From Hydnum rufescens UP504 (taxonomy: Eukaryota > Basidiomycota > Agaricomycetes > Cantharellales > Hydnaceae), in the NCBI GenBank assembly GCA_014904985.1, contig MU129039.1, forward strand, positions 1-48,637: a stretch of 48,637 nt of DNA, read 5' to 3'. The notes below the pieces were generated by a model, which worked only from the letters and a program-made list of their open reading frames with translations, had not been told where the DNA came from and searched no databases. This document shows, piece after piece, positions 1-11,309 of this stretch (positions are counted from its first letter, which is position 1; every line of letters starts with the position of its first letter). The translations under genes were made by a program, and so were the position numbers.

Positions 1-109
1 CCCACCATCAGTCCACCAGACGAGACCACAACACCCCCGCGAACAACGACACACCACACGAGGAGACAGACCACACACCCGCAGTTGCGGGTGTGTGGTT
101 CTATACAAG

Positions 110-208
110 GTAATGCACCCCCCCCCCTCAACAGCGCAAAAAGAGCAGCAAGGGCTGCTCTTTTTGCATTGTTTTAATTTTTAACTAACAAATTGTTTAT
201 TATTCTAG
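110..208 (+). other. Hairpin-containing spliceosomal intron, array 1 no. 1
   Basis: Donor GTAATG, hairpin GCAAAAAGAGCAGC / GCTGCTCTTTTTGC at about 137-170, branch point TTAACTAAC, acceptor TATTCTAG. 99 nt. Nearly identical to 28499-28598. Confidence 0.75.
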
Positions 209-362
209 GATATCGCCTGAACCACCCGCAAAACGAGAGCCCCAAGCCCAACGCGCCAAGGAACACCCCCAGACGTAACCTGGGAACAAGAACGCACAAC
301 ACAAGGCCACAGGGACCCCAGACAAACCACACCCGCTTTGGCGGGTGTGTGATAATTCTAAG

Positions 363-453
363 GTAAGTACAACTGCGCAAAAGGAGCAGCATACGCTGCT
401 CCTTTTGCGTGGCTCTTCTATTTTTTCTTTTACTAACATATTTACTATTCTAG
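363..453 (+). other. Hairpin-containing spliceosomal intron, array 1 no. 2
   Basis: Donor GTAAGT, hairpin GCAAAAGGAGCAGC / GCTGCTCCTTTTGC with both arms covarying relative to intron 1 (A to G on one arm, T to C on the other), branch point TACTAAC, acceptor TATTCTAG. 91 nt. Confidence 0.75.
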
Positions 454-614
454 ACGGTCAAGCCAAATGACAACCCGCCGAACGAACCCCCCTGGGGAAT
501 GATGATGCGACTGGCCATGACACCTGCCAAACGAACCACGCCAACCACGACCGGCCAGACCAAACCCAAGAGAGCACCACACACCCGCTTCTGCGGGTGT
601 GTGGTAATTTTAAG

Positions 615-710
615 GTGAGTACAACCGTGCAAGAGGAGCAGCGTGCGCTGCTCCTTTTGTGTGGCTTTTCTTGTTTCTTTTTATAACTAACATATTATTT
701 ATTATTTTAG
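615..710 (+). other. Hairpin-containing spliceosomal intron, array 1 no. 3
   Basis: Donor GTGAGT, hairpin around GAGGAGCAGC / GCTGCTCCTTTT, branch point TAACTAAC, acceptor TATTTTAG. 96 nt. Confidence 0.75.
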
Positions 711-868
711 TTTGTCATCTGAACCCAACACCCGCGACCCCGCCGAACGAACACGGGAGAACGACAACCCACCCGCCAAATGAATCCCGCGAACGGCAAC
801 AAGTCGAAACCACGACACAAGCCCAGACGAACCCCACACCCGCTTCGGCGGGTGTGGTAATCTTTAAG

Positions 869-971
869 GTTAGTATATATATACATGTCCGACTATGCAA
901 AAGGAGCAGCAGGGGCTGCTCCTTTTGCCTGGTTTTTCTTTTTTTAACTACCTTATTATTTATTATCATAG
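869..971 (+). other. Hairpin-containing spliceosomal intron, array 1 no. 4
   Basis: Donor GTTAGT, hairpin GCAAAAGGAGCAGC / GCTGCTCCTTTTGC, branch point TTAACTAC, acceptor ATCATAG. 103 nt. Confidence 0.7.
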
Positions 972-1450
972 GTATTCTTCTGAATCCACATCCCCCACTG
1001 AAGCCACAGACCCCACTGAATGAAAACACGCAACCATGGGTGAGGGGGAGCCCCAATGGTGAAGCGCACGAAACGACGTCCCCGGTACCACACACCTGCC
1101 CAAGCGGGTGTTAGATAGTGTTTTAAATTTTTATAGACAGTACCACATGCCCGCCCAAGCAGGTGTGTGGTATGTTTTTTATGAATTTTTAAATAAATGA
1201 ATAAATAAACAAGTCAATAAAAACAAAACACAGGACTGAAACCCTGTGGAGCATATATACAATATAGTGATAATAAATAAATAATTATAAATGGAAAACA
1301 TTATCCCCGATAAGCCCGTATGGCCCACTGCAAGTCTGAGATTCTCTAAGTCTCAGTTTCGGCCAAGTTTCGGCCAATTTTCGCCATTTCGGCCAATTCT
1401 GGGCCAGGAGGTGAAATCATAAAAATGGCCATTTCGGCCGGAATAGTGAT

Positions 1451-1504
1451 GGGACCTCCTTAGGTACCATTATCTGCCCCGGAAGTGGTACCTAACTAGG
1501 TAGG
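1451..1504. repeat. GGGACCT-TTAGGTACC palindrome, copy 1
   Basis: Imperfect inverted repeat built on GGGACC..TTAGGTACC and GGTACCTAA..TAGG, in a GGCCAAT/GGCCATTT-rich context (1340-1445). Related palindromes lie at 22718-22772 and 23652-23709, suggesting a small foldback or MITE-like family. This copy is the most degenerate. Confidence 0.55.
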
Positions 1505-3150
1505 CTTAGATGACTGACCAAGGTGGTGGTGTTATAATCCGATGTGCAATGAAGTGTGACGACACGGAGCCCAACAACACTACACCACGTGATAAACTGA
1601 CCTAGGCCTCTCGAAATCACGGTTTTCAGATCATCCACACCTGAAAGGATGTCGTTGACAAAGGTGTCACTTTCGGGATGGTTGGGGATCTTCATGATAA
1701 GAAAGTAGTCATGCAAGTCCTGGGATGGGGTGACCTCGAAGAGCTTTCATTTTGGTGCCATGAATGAGAGATGCAACAATGGTGGTTAGAACCTCTAGAG
1801 AAAGTGACACTGTCCAATGTGAGTTCATTTGAGCTTGTTGTGAAGTCCAAGAGCAAGCTGAAGCTCACACTCAACCTTCAACACAAAGCCTCAATAATTT
1901 TGAGGAACTGGGAATACAGGTAGCAGAGCAAGCTCATGCACCTGTAGTCACCATATCTTGAGGAGCCTGGAAACCTCTACGCAAAATGAAAGTTTGCAGT
2001 GAAGTTCCTCGAGTCAGATTTGGTGCTGGCACTTTCAGAAAATTGCAAAATAAAATACTATTCCTTACTGGGTTATTGCCGCAAAGTGAATAATTGGAGA
2101 AATTAGTCATCTTCCTCTGCTCTGATGGGGCTGAAACTTGGTAGGTACATAGAAAATAACTATATCTACATATTTGAAAAATTATGAAGGATTCTATCCA
2201 AAAATGAGGGAGAAATGAGGGATCCGCATCGAGGTCCCATTTTGCTTTGGCAAATTCCTTCACCTAGTTATATTGTACTTGTGTCAAGCAGATCTATTGC
2301 TGTGGCTTCATGGCTGGTCTATGCTCTGCCACAAGTGGGGGGTCCTGAGTACGTGGCCAGTCTAATTTTGTTCACACATCATAAAACTATTCCTCACATG
2401 ACAGCAGATGTCAACAAGAATTGATGGCACTGTGAGGGAAATGGAAATAACCTGGTGGCGGCAATGGACCTGGTAAGGAATAGTATGTGAAAAGGTCATA
2501 TTAAAAGATGGCACCTCTAGCTGTTCTTCAGCCCTATTGGAGCAGAGGAATGTGATTAAACACTTTTAAATTATGGAAAGGGGTAATTCAGTAGTCTCAT
2601 CAGACCCGGTTGCCAGACACCTAGAAGTCGGACACTTGGCCATAACTTCTTTAATTCTTGGCATTTTTGCATAAAATCGGGGCCAGCAGCATTGTCTCAA
2701 TTAGATGCATTGGTCAGTCAATGATGAAGAAAATTCATGAAGAAATGGCTGTAAAATCCTTCCAAGAAGGCAATATTAATATTTGAATTGCTCAATTTCT
2801 AGGCTCCTTGCATCACATAGTCATTCCTCAATTGATAGTTGATCCTCTGAGCACTCTAAGTAATCTACTTGCTTCTTGTGGCCATTGAATTCCCAATATG
2901 GGAAGTTGGGATTTCTTGGTACATATTCTGGAGATTGGGCAAGGCCTTGTCACCCAGTTGACGCAGATTCCTCACAATTCTTCAGAATCCTCACCAATCA
3001 TGTAAATATTTTGGAATATCAGAGCCATGATTCCAACCTACCAGTGCGTGAAAAGTGCAGTCTGGAGTATGGCTGGTGCTACAGTTCAATTAAGCGAAAG
3101 TGTCCATCCATAATTTTTTTTTCAAACAGTCTAACCAAATGAATAGTATG
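1490..3150. other. Unrecognised region, possible minus-strand gene remnants
   Basis: No gene is supported here. A minus-strand stretch at 1492-1716 stays open for 74 codons and could be the debris of a coding region, but I do not recognise it and it is preceded in frame by a TGA. A 109-codon minus-strand stretch at 1934-2263 is also unrecognised. The rest is AT-rich sequence with no motif I can name. Confidence 0.3.
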
Positions 3151-3158
3151 ACAATGAA

Positions 3159-3527
3159 TCACAGTGTTTCTAAGATCTGTTTAAGACAGTCCTTCACGTC
3201 TTCAAGTTTTGTTTCAGCCTCATTCTTCCACCGCAGAGCCACCCGAAGTTCCTTGTCCTTTTCCGCCAATCATCTTTCAAGTACTACAATGTAATCCTCG
3301 AGTTCTTGACGTCCCAGGCAGTGACTCTGCGTGGGAGTTGATACTGAGACTGTGTCCTGCCTAGATAATCCCGATCCCACAGATAGATGCTGAGCAGAGG
3401 ATTGTTGTAGGGTGGGTGTGTGTGGATGAATGACAGGGGATTCCTGGTTTTGAGGAGGTGGGGTCCTTGGAATGAAGAGGTGAAGATCCTCATCTGACCA
3501 TCCTGGTTGACATGAATGTAAATACAA
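3159..3527 (-). pseudogene. Unrecognised coiled-coil-like C-terminal gene remnant
   Basis: A minus-strand reading frame begins just after a likely intron acceptor (TTTTTACATCTAG ending at 3528) and runs through a Pro/Gln/Ser-rich segment into a charged helical stretch (ELEDYIVVLER, then LAEKDKELRVALRWKNEAE). The two parts are split only by one in-frame TGA, at a position where CGA (Arg) would restore a continuous heptad-rich helix. It ends at TGA 3159-3161. The helical stretch suggests a coiled coil. The product is unknown; upstream exons may lie at 3530-3805, where a Cys/His-rich open stretch occurs. Confidence 0.4.
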
Positions 3528-4251
3528 CTAGATGTAAAAACAATGGATTCTTTACTCCAAAATTTGCATGATCATTTAGGCGCTTCACAAAAATAAAACC
3601 CCTTGCCCCGCGATTGCTCTTGAGTTGAGTAGTGATGAAGAGCTAATAGTAAAATTAGTACTTCAGAAGACAAAGTACAACAGTGATAACAGGTGCACCC
3701 AAAAGACTTATGGGTATACAGCCGATCCATGCAATGGCAGACTAGTCTGCCTTCGACATAGCGTAATTCATCAGATCTCCACATTGATGGCATAGTGTTC
3801 CTCATTCACGGAATCAAATCTGGTGAAAATGAAATGAAGGCTTCCACCAACGTGATGATTGTGGGCCTTGCCAAAAGCATGGCCAGCAGTCTTGCTGCCT
3901 CCAATGCGGACGTGTCCCATGCAATGACTGCCAATCCTATTGATGCGAGTAGGAGTGGCAGTCTTGCTGCCTCAAGTTCAACATCGGAGATGCTGGCAAT
4001 GACTTCTCACTCTGTCACTAGCAGAGAGGGAAATCTTGCCTCATCAAGCTCTGCGAATGGCATCTTGGCATCCAACTCCACTGCTCATGCTGGCGGAGAG
4101 GGGTGTCTGCCTACAGAAGATAAGATACCTTTGACTTGGGATGAACAAGGAAAGGTCGTCCAGTACCCTGTTGGTCATCACAACGCAGTTGTGCCATTCC
4201 CTCATCGTGTAGTCTGGGGTCTTTCGCATGACACTGTGGCTCAGAAGTTCA

Positions 4252-4319
4252 GTGAGTTTTATCTCTGATTATTAAAATATCAAGTATTGATCCCAATGTC
4301 TCATATGTGCATTTTGTAG
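4252..4319 (+). other. Intron 1 of the 3834-8158 gene
   Basis: GTGAGT donor and TTTTGTAG acceptor, 68 nt, phase 1. Splicing joins ..AQKF to K-ALSKATH and corresponds in place and phase to the intron of the homologue at 44257-44318, after a similar ..HHFK sequence. Confidence 0.7.
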
Positions 4320-5947
4320 AAGCACTGTCAAAGGCGACCCATATCTACAATATATCAGAATGGTCGCTGGTGTACACCAATTCACTGTGGCATTTTCAGT
4401 TTTCGGGACATTGGCATGGTGCCCAAGACATTTACAACGAGGCAGGCGATGCTCCTCGGCCTAGTACCCAACCCGGCCCCCTCATTTCTCCCACTGACTT
4501 CACAACCATCCCCCATACGTTCAACAAATCGGCCCCATGGTATGCATATATCCCATGTTCCCACTTCGATCTGCCTATGTTGGTTGTCTATAGTGTCATT
4601 GGCCGTTGATCTTACCTGGAGCTGAACTACATTTCCCAATGCCAGAAATTCTTCGAAAGATCAGAGACAGTTTATGAGGGATGGAAGAGTATTGCCACTG
4701 ATTGGCTAAACAGTGCCAGTCTCCCCAGAACCCCTGTGAAGCCTGATTGGATGAATGATCAATCTATGCAAAATGCCTTCACATCCATCATTGATCAACC
4801 CCGGCCTCAATCACATGTCACATCACTCCTCTTCTTTGCATACAAGTGCAATGGTTATGCTTCTTACCTCATGCATTGCTGTATCGATCGCCTTCTTGCA
4901 CTATGCGAGGTTCCACGTCCTACATTTGGTGTTGATGACTGAGTTGTTGGTGCTGTCTTCAAGGATCCTCTTGGCTCTGAGGAGGTAAAATGGCATGATG
5001 AGCTTGTAGGAAGGGGCATTCCAGTTTGGGTAGTGTGGGAATTACAGACTCGTCAGGATATGTTCCCTGACCAACATGGCCCAGAAGATATTGCTTCGGC
5101 TCAGACACATGTGGATCAAGCCAAAAGGTTGGCTAAGTCATTGATCCACCACCATATTCGTCTCCAAGTCCCAGTCACTCACGTGGAGCATCCAGTCCCG
5201 TGGTGGATGCTCCCTCAAGCTTATTATGAGGGGGATAGGGATGAACCATTCATCCAGTCCATTTGGGATTCGTTTCTCTTTTCAGGATCTATGGGGACCC
5301 CTTACCTCATGAAAGTTCAGCTGGATGACCTTCGTACAGTCTTTGGTCCTGGGGTTTTCCCCAAGCCTTCCACTCCTGTCATTTCTCCACCTTCTGCCCC
5401 TCCGGCCCCTGAGATCACAATGGGTGATCCATCTCAGTTGAATTTGCCTTCTGCCACTCTGGCACCAGAGATCAACATGGATGATCCATATCATTGGAAT
5501 TCAGATGAAGAAGAAGATGAGGATGACTACAATGACAGGTATGGTGGAGCCAGGGCCAGACGAAGGATAAAGGCTCAAATTGCGGCTGCCCCCCCAAATG
5601 CACTGTTTCAGGAGGCTTTCAAAACTGACCACGACTTTTGGGAGTGTGTTGAAAAGAGGAAGAAAGAGGAAGTGGCGATTGCGAAGCAGCATGCAGCAGC
5701 CCAGGCACTTATGGATGCTGCATATGGCAGGGACATCGAGGCACAACTCTCACTGCAGAAAGCGCTGAGAGATGCTAAAGGAAAAAAAGATCCACACAAT
5801 GCTTGAGGGAAACCAGCAAAAACTCCTTTTGATATTTATCTTCTCGACCATTATGATCGTGCCCGAATTAAGCCTCCTCGCCCTCGCTGTCCTGTTGCTT
5901 CAAAGTCTGCCCCTACCCCAGCCCCTGTCTCTATCGAGCTGTCAACT

Positions 5948-6160
5948 TCTGCCTCTGCTGTTCCCTCTGCCTCTGCTGTTCCCTCTGCCTCTGTTGTTCC
6001 CTCTGCCTCTGCCTCTGTTGTTCCCTCTGCCTCTGTTGTTCCCTCTGCCTCTGTTGTTCCCTCTGCCTCTGTTGTTCCCTCTGCCTCTGTTGTTCCCTCT
6101 GCCTCTGTTGTTCCCTCTGCCTCTGCTGTTCCCTCTGCCTCTGTTGTTCCCTCTGCCACT
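5948..6160 (+). repeat. 18-bp coding minisatellite
   Basis: About twelve copies of TCTGCCTCTGTTGTTCCC, in frame with the surrounding gene and encoding repeated Ser-Ala-Ser-Val-Val-Pro. One copy has an extra 6 bp, which keeps the frame. Long open frames on the other strand here are only shadows of this repeat. Confidence 0.85.
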
Positions 6161-6640
6161 TCCCCCATGCCCTCTACTCCTGCTGAAATCCCTCCCTCCA
6201 TCAAGAGCCCTGTCATGGCCCCCACTTCTCCGCCCCCTACTCCCACTGAAATCCCCCCCTCCACCAACACCAAGAGCCCTGTTGTGGGCCCCACTTCCCC
6301 TCCGCCCCCTACTCCCACTGCAATCCCACCCTCCACCAAGAGCCCCACCTCTGCCACACCCCCTGCGCATGAACTGCGGTCTCGAGCCTCTTCTGAGATC
6401 TCAGATGTCACGAGCCTTGCGCTAGATGAACAGGAGGCCTTTCCTCTGAGGCCTTCGCCCATACCTCAAACCTTGGCTACTTCAGCAGTTCAATATAGTG
6501 CTCCGAACTTGCCCAGTAAGTCAAAAGAGATTGAAGGATCTGGTGCTCTTGCGAAGCAGACTAAATACCACCCCTCTGATCATGAACATGAATGGGATGA
6601 GTGGGAACACCATGAATGGGAACGACGTGACCATGATGAA

Positions 6641-6960
6641 TGAGAACACTGTGACTGGGAATGACGTGATTGGGATGAGCAAGAACAGCAAGACCAGGAA
6701 TGACATGATCAGGATGAGCAAGAACGGCAAGACTGGGAACAACGTGATCGGGATGAGCAAGAACGGCAAGACTGGGAACAATGTGATCAGGATGAGCAAG
6801 AACAGCAAGACTGGGAACAATGTGATCGGGATGAGCAAGAACAGCAAGACTGGGAATGACATGATTGGGATGAGCAAGAATGGCAAGACCAGGAACAACA
6901 TGATCAGGATGAGCAAGAATGGCAAGACTGGGAACGACATGATCGGGATGAGCGAGATCA
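6641..6960 (+). repeat. 39-bp coding minisatellite with decayed Arg codons
   Basis: About eight copies of a 13-codon unit of the form D-E-Q-E-R-Q-D-W-E-x-x-D-x. The same positions read CGG/CAG/TGG, CGT/TGT/CAT or CGA/TGA/CAA in different copies, exactly the outcomes expected from C to T changes on either strand of a CpG. Four of the nine TGAs of the host gene lie here. Confidence 0.8.
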
Positions 6961-8158
6961 ATGTGAGTGAGAGCATGAGTGGCGACAGATGAGGGAGTAT
7001 GGCCATGACCAGGTGGCATGAAGACCGGAGCAGGAGCCTCCTGCTCATCATTCTCGTGAGCATGGGCAAGGCCAGATGCATATGTCATATGATGACTCGA
7101 TGCAATTTGGAGTTGCTGGGTCTAGTCAGTATCCAGCAGGGGCCTATGCTACAGCAATGCCCCAACCTCCAACTGGACCACGGTCTTCACGCCCCGCAGG
7201 CCCTCCTGCATCAGCCTATGGTCGACAGCCTCCTACGGAACCACATTCAGGTCATCTGACTATTGCCTCTTCTGCTCCTCCCATCCCTCCAGCCCCTCCT
7301 CTCGTTGCATCAGTTATTGCGCCTCATCTCAATGCTGTTCCTCTTAAGTCCTGGCATTGCATCGACATCAGTCCAATTAGTGAATTTGACCGGGATGTAG
7401 AGTGGGTACTCCGGCTTCATCAATGGGAGGTTCTTGCTGCTCGCAAGAGCAAGCCCACTCGGCACAAGGGTGCTCCCTATCACATCTTCCTGATGTTCAA
7501 GGCAGAGGGCAGGCGCAATGCCTGTCGGGAGTACCTCAGGAATGAGCGGAGCCAATATTCACTGACAGGTGTGGAGGATTACATCTGGGAGAAACCACTT
7601 CAAAATTTTGTTGGTGTTGTGGACATCTTTTACATCAATCGCGTGTATGCCCATGCCTCCTCAGAGGAAGAAGTCTCTCAACTCCTTGCCATTGGCCCCC
7701 CCACTTTGAACAGAGAAAGTTCACTTGGTCAGATCATACTGGACTATGAATGGTATCCCCCTACTCCTGTTGATAAAAATGCCCTGGTCCCTCGGAAGAT
7801 GGATGTTGCTGATATTTCGGCATCCTGGTATAGTGCTCATCTCACTGCAGCACCTGCTGGTTCTGTGACCTGTTGGATGCGTCGTCTGGAGATGATGATT
7901 CTGGCTCACACTGATGGAATGGCTATTGGCAACCCAGTGAAGTCACACTTCCAGGAGCCAATCTGGTGGACTACTGACAGCACAATGGTGGCTGACCTTT
8001 GTTGGATCACCAAGTGGAAACAGGCAGACATTCGCAAGGAGGGGTCACAACTCAAGACCCAAGATGCAAGCAAGGAGACGTTTGGGCGAATGAAAGGGAA
8101 TGCAATTTGGAGAGTGATACTAGACTTGACCTTGGAGCAGCCATGGTATCCTAGCTAA

Positions 8159-8730
8159 AGCATAGTGTTCTCCATTGGTACTTGCTTTCCCTCCTACTCA
8201 TTCTCACAGTGTTACTTATTGTTATCGTGATTCTTATCAGCTTTGTCCCCGTTGTCCATGTCAGTTCCAATCTCATGGTCCACACACTCTCCGTCTGTGA
8301 CCTTGTGTGCATCCTCGTCATCCCCATCCCTTTCATCTTTGTCTTTGTCATCTCATTTCTCACCATACTCTCCGCCATCATTCCTCCTTATATTCGCTCT
8401 CTGTTTTGTATTTTTTGTACTCTCATGAATGTAATGCATTTATGATATGATATTTGTTGACTCTAAACTTGGGGTGTTGAATGTCAAACTCCAAACTCCA
8501 AACTCCAAACTCCAAATGTCAAACTTTGAACTTTAACTCCAGGTTTTGAGGAGGCAATGCACTCTGTTGCATTGAATCTTCATGCCCGTGCTTACCAACT
8601 GCTGCCTGATGACAACTGCACTTAGCACTCGCACCATGTTCACTTCTGTTTTTTTTCAAGCAACAAGAATGTGAGTTGATGGTCCAGGGAACTCGCTCTG
8701 TTGTGTTCCCTACCCTCACTCTACTTGCTT
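8159..8730. other. Intergenic, with short AACTCC-type repeat
   Basis: Pyrimidine-rich sequence follows the stop of the upstream gene. At about 8487-8514 there are four copies of an 8-bp unit (AACTCCAA). From about 8570 a sequence resembling the 5' flank of the gene at 11310 begins. No gene is supported. Confidence 0.5.
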
Positions 8731-9010
8731 AAGAATGACCAGTAAGAGAACTCAAGGATCTGGGCTCAACAATCCAAAATCTTATGATGTTCAATGCCTA
8801 GGTGCATTCTTGGCTCTGGCACAATCAACACGACAAGAGTTGACTGTCTGGGACACAGTTTCTTGTGTCTCCGCTTTTGCTCTATCTCAAGTAACAAGAT
8901 CACAAGTTGGGCATCCAAGGAACTCGCTCTGTTGCATTCCCTGCACTCACTCTGCTCGCTTAACCATGACAAGTGAGCACACTTACAAGAAATCCAGGTC
9001 CAATGACAAT
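8690..9010 (+). repeat. Duplicated 5' ends of the 11310 gene family
   Basis: Two partial copies of the promoter and start of the gene at 11310. Shared landmarks, in order: GTTGA(T/C)TGTCTGGG, TCTATCTCAAGTAACAAGA, GGGAACTCGCT, CTCACTCTGCTCGCTTAA, then an ATG (8735 and 8965) followed by a Lys/Arg/Ser/Asn-rich start. Neither copy continues into a long reading frame. Confidence 0.55.
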
Positions 9011-9039
9011 GTTCAATGCCTATTTGAGTCCACACCATG

Positions 9040-10026
9040 CCCATTTATGTTCTTCGCACCAACCGGTATTGTATCGGACTCCGATGATGGTATCTCCCAT
9101 GGCCGTCCCTATCTACAAGGGTTTTGCAACTTGGTGACATTGGATGGCCTTTTTCTTGGTTGCACCGATGGATTGTGGTTCTGCAGGGATGGCGGGACGC
9201 ATTGAAGTAGAAGAGGCCTTTTTGGACATCAATGTGAAGAAAGGTTGTGACAGCATTGGCCAGTATCTTATGTTGCTACCCACACCTTCCCATTTATGAG
9301 CTTTGCACCAACTGGTATCGAATTGGACTCTGATGATGATGTTGCCCATGGCTGTCCCAATCTACAAGGGTTTCACAGCTTGGTGATGTTGGATGGCCTT
9401 TTTCTCAGTCATGCCGATGGACTGCGGTTCTGCAAGGATGGTAGGACGCATCGAAGTAGAAGAGGCCTTTTTGGACATTGATGCGAAGAAAGGTTGCGAC
9501 AGCATTGGCCAGTATCTTACGTTGCTACCCACACTTCCCATTTATGAGCTTTGCACTGACCAGTATCGAATTGGACTCTGACGATGGTGTTGCCCACAGC
9601 CGTCCCAATCTACGAGGGTTTCACAGCTTGGTAATGTTGGATGGCCTTTTTCTCAGTTGCGCCGATGGACTGTGGTTCTGCAAGGATGGTAGGACACATT
9701 GAAGTAGAAGAGGCCTTTTTGGATGTCAATGCAAAGAAATGTTGTGACAGCATTGGCCAGTATCTTATGTTGCTACCCACACTTCCCATTTACGAGCTTC
9801 ACACCAACCAGTGTCGAATTGGACTCTGATGATGGTGTTGCCCACAGCCATCCCAATCTACAAGGGTTTCACAGCTTGGTGATGTTGGATGGCCTTTTTC
9901 TCAGTTGCACCGATGGACTGCGGTTCTGCAAGGATGGTAGGATGCATCGAAGTAGAAGAGGCCTTTTTGGACGTCGATGCGAAGAAAGGTTGTGACAGCA
10001 TCGGCCAGTATCTTATGCTACACCTT
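9040..10026 (+). repeat. Tandem repeat of about 249 bp, four copies
   Basis: The unit begins CCCATTTATG(A/T) at 9040, 9289, 9538 and 9785, with a fifth partial start at 10027 (spacings 249, 249, 247 and 242). Copies are highly similar and differ mostly by CpG/TpG/CpA alternatives (CGATGG/TGATGG, GCGAAG/GTGAAG). Open frames of 60-90 codons recur once per unit but are interrupted. No function recognised. Confidence 0.8.
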
Positions 10027-10139
10027 CCCTATTTACGAACTTGGCCTCAACTGGTATCGTATTGGGGTCCAATGACTCACCCCCTCTATTACGAACTTCA
10101 CCCCAGCAGAGATCATGCTAGACTCTGATGATGATGCCC

Positions 10140-10350
10140 TGCACCTTCCCTATTTACGAACTTCGCCTCGACTGGAGAGTTAATTGTCTGGGGCACAGTT
10201 TCTTGTGTCTCCACACTTTTACTCTGTCTCAAGTAACAAGAACGGGAGTTGGGCATCCAGGGAACTTGCTTTGTTGGGTTCCCTACACTCACTCCGCTTG
10301 CTTAAGAGTGGCCTGTGAGAACACTTATGAGACCCAGAAGACCCAGTTCT
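10140..10350 (+). repeat. Third partial copy of the 11310-type 5' end
   Basis: Contains GTCTGGGGCACAGTTTCTTG, CTCAAGTAACAAGAACGGGA, GTTGGGCATCCAGGGAACTT and a decayed start region (GTGGCCTGTGAGAACACTTA). It adjoins the end of the 249-bp tandem repeat and has no long reading frame. Confidence 0.5.
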
Positions 10351-11040
10351 AACGACGATTTCGACACCTATTTGAGCCCACAGAGTGTGGAGATTTTGCA
10401 CTGATTGGTGTCATGCTGAACTCCAATGACGGAGTCACCCACACTATCCCTATTTACGAACTTTACACCAATGGATATCGATCTGGACTCATGCCCACAC
10501 TGTCCTTATGTATGATGGCTTTGCATGCACAAGTGCCATTCTGACTCTGCTGATGGTGTCACCCTCACCCTTGCTATCTCTATCTATGAAGGTATTCCAT
10601 GGCTCGATATATGTTTTGGCTCTGCCAGTGGAACAATGACCTTCAAGTGAGAGGAGAGTGTCAAGCTGGGACTCAAAATGTGTAATCTAGAAGGGCGACT
10701 TTTTCCCCTCATTCTCACTATCTCACAAGCATCCCTTTCCTCTGCATGGCTACTTACCTGTGATGTGAAAAATAATTGTAACAGCTCAACTGTTTGTTAT
10801 GTATCTGTCTTTACTTCAACATATGCTTAATGAATTACTTGTTTAGACTGACATGTTGGTGTTGAGTCGTTTTTGCTTCCATAGTCAGCAGTTTCCTCAC
10901 TGAACCACAACCACACCATGACCAGCTGGCTTTGAGACAGCAAATGCATGCTGTTGCATTTGTTTTTCATACCTGCTTTGGAGAGGGCTTCTCAGTTGGC
11001 CTGCACTGTGTTCTCAAATCTGCTTTCTTAATAAGCAGGG
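10351..11040. other. Intergenic, nothing recognised
   Basis: Further degenerate TATTTACGAACTT-type fragments of the 249-bp repeat occur to about 10470. Beyond that I see no gene, RNA or repeat. Confidence 0.5.
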
Positions 11041-11309
11041 AGTTGATTGCCTAGGAACACGCTCCAGTGTGTTCTTGGCTTTTACTCCATTACAAGTACA
11101 AGGGACAAAACAAGAGTTGATTGTCTGGGGCGCACTTCTGCATTGCTCACTTTCACTCTATCTCAAGCACCAGGACTATGAGTTGATTGTCCGGAACATA
11201 CTTTTTTGTGTTCTTTGCTTTCGCTCCCCCTCAAGTAATAAGAACATGGGTTGATTGTTCAGGGAACTCGCTTAGTCGACCTCCCTACCCTCACTCTGTT
11301 CTCCTAAGC

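Larger units (their letters stand above)
1..1190 (+). repeat. Array 1 of exon/hairpin-intron modules (CpG-rich copy)
   Basis: Four tandem modules of about 250 bp. Each has an exon-like block of about 150-160 nt ending in a palindrome of the type CCACACACCCGC-loop-GCGGGTGTGTGG (for example 71-98, 571-604, 834-858). Each is followed by an intron-like block with a GT donor, a GCAAAA(A/G)GAGCAGC hairpin, a CTAAC branch point and a TAG acceptor. Exon blocks 209-362, 454-614 and 711-868 are 154, 161 and 158 nt, so no reading frame is kept; the product, if any, is more likely a spliced non-coding RNA. The array fades after 971 into a last exon-like block with two more palindrome remnants (1090-1175). 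It is richer in CpG than the related arrays at 21-29 kb. Confidence 0.8.
3834..8158 (+). pseudogene. Large two-exon gene of unnamed basidiomycete family, broken by nine in-frame TGAs
   Basis: Exon 1 is 3834-4251 and exon 2 4320-8158 (intron 4252-4319). Together they give 1419 codons in one frame whose only interruptions are TGA at 4607, 4940, 5804, 6641, 6662, 6701, 6857, 6968 and 7019, all at plausible CGA (Arg) sites; TAA at 8156 ends it. Order of parts: Ser/Ala-rich N-terminus; conserved core (about 4110-5340); acidic segment near 5500; Ser/Ala/Val/Pro minisatellite (5948-6160); Pro-rich linker; 39-bp Asp/Glu/Gln/Arg repeat (6641-6960); C-terminal domain (about 7340-8100). It is a divergent homologue of the gene at 40736-44640: both carry an FGVD-x(2)-(L/V)VGA-x-F motif, then G-(I/V)-P, a D/E-rich then RRK/RRR-basic segment, and a similar C-terminus. 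The start is the first ATG of an open frame; upstream exons cannot be excluded. Function unknown. Confidence 0.7.

Noticed and set aside
659..1114. 151-codon plus-strand frame across array 1
   Set aside because: It reads through two hairpin introns and is not kept in sister modules.
1..1190. CRISPR-like array of palindromic repeats
   Set aside because: Repeats are long composite modules with splice signals in a eukaryotic context; there are no short uniform repeats with unique spacers and no cas genes.
5851..7088. Long minus-strand open frames (Glu/Gly/Thr-rich and His-Pro-Asp repeats)
   Set aside because: They are antisense shadows of the 18-bp and 39-bp coding minisatellites of the plus-strand gene.
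3834..8158. TGA read as an amino acid (recoding or alternative genetic code)
   Set aside because: Other genes here use TGA as a normal end, the palindrome arms show CGA and TGA at the same site (37464 versus the right arm), and no recoding signal is visible.
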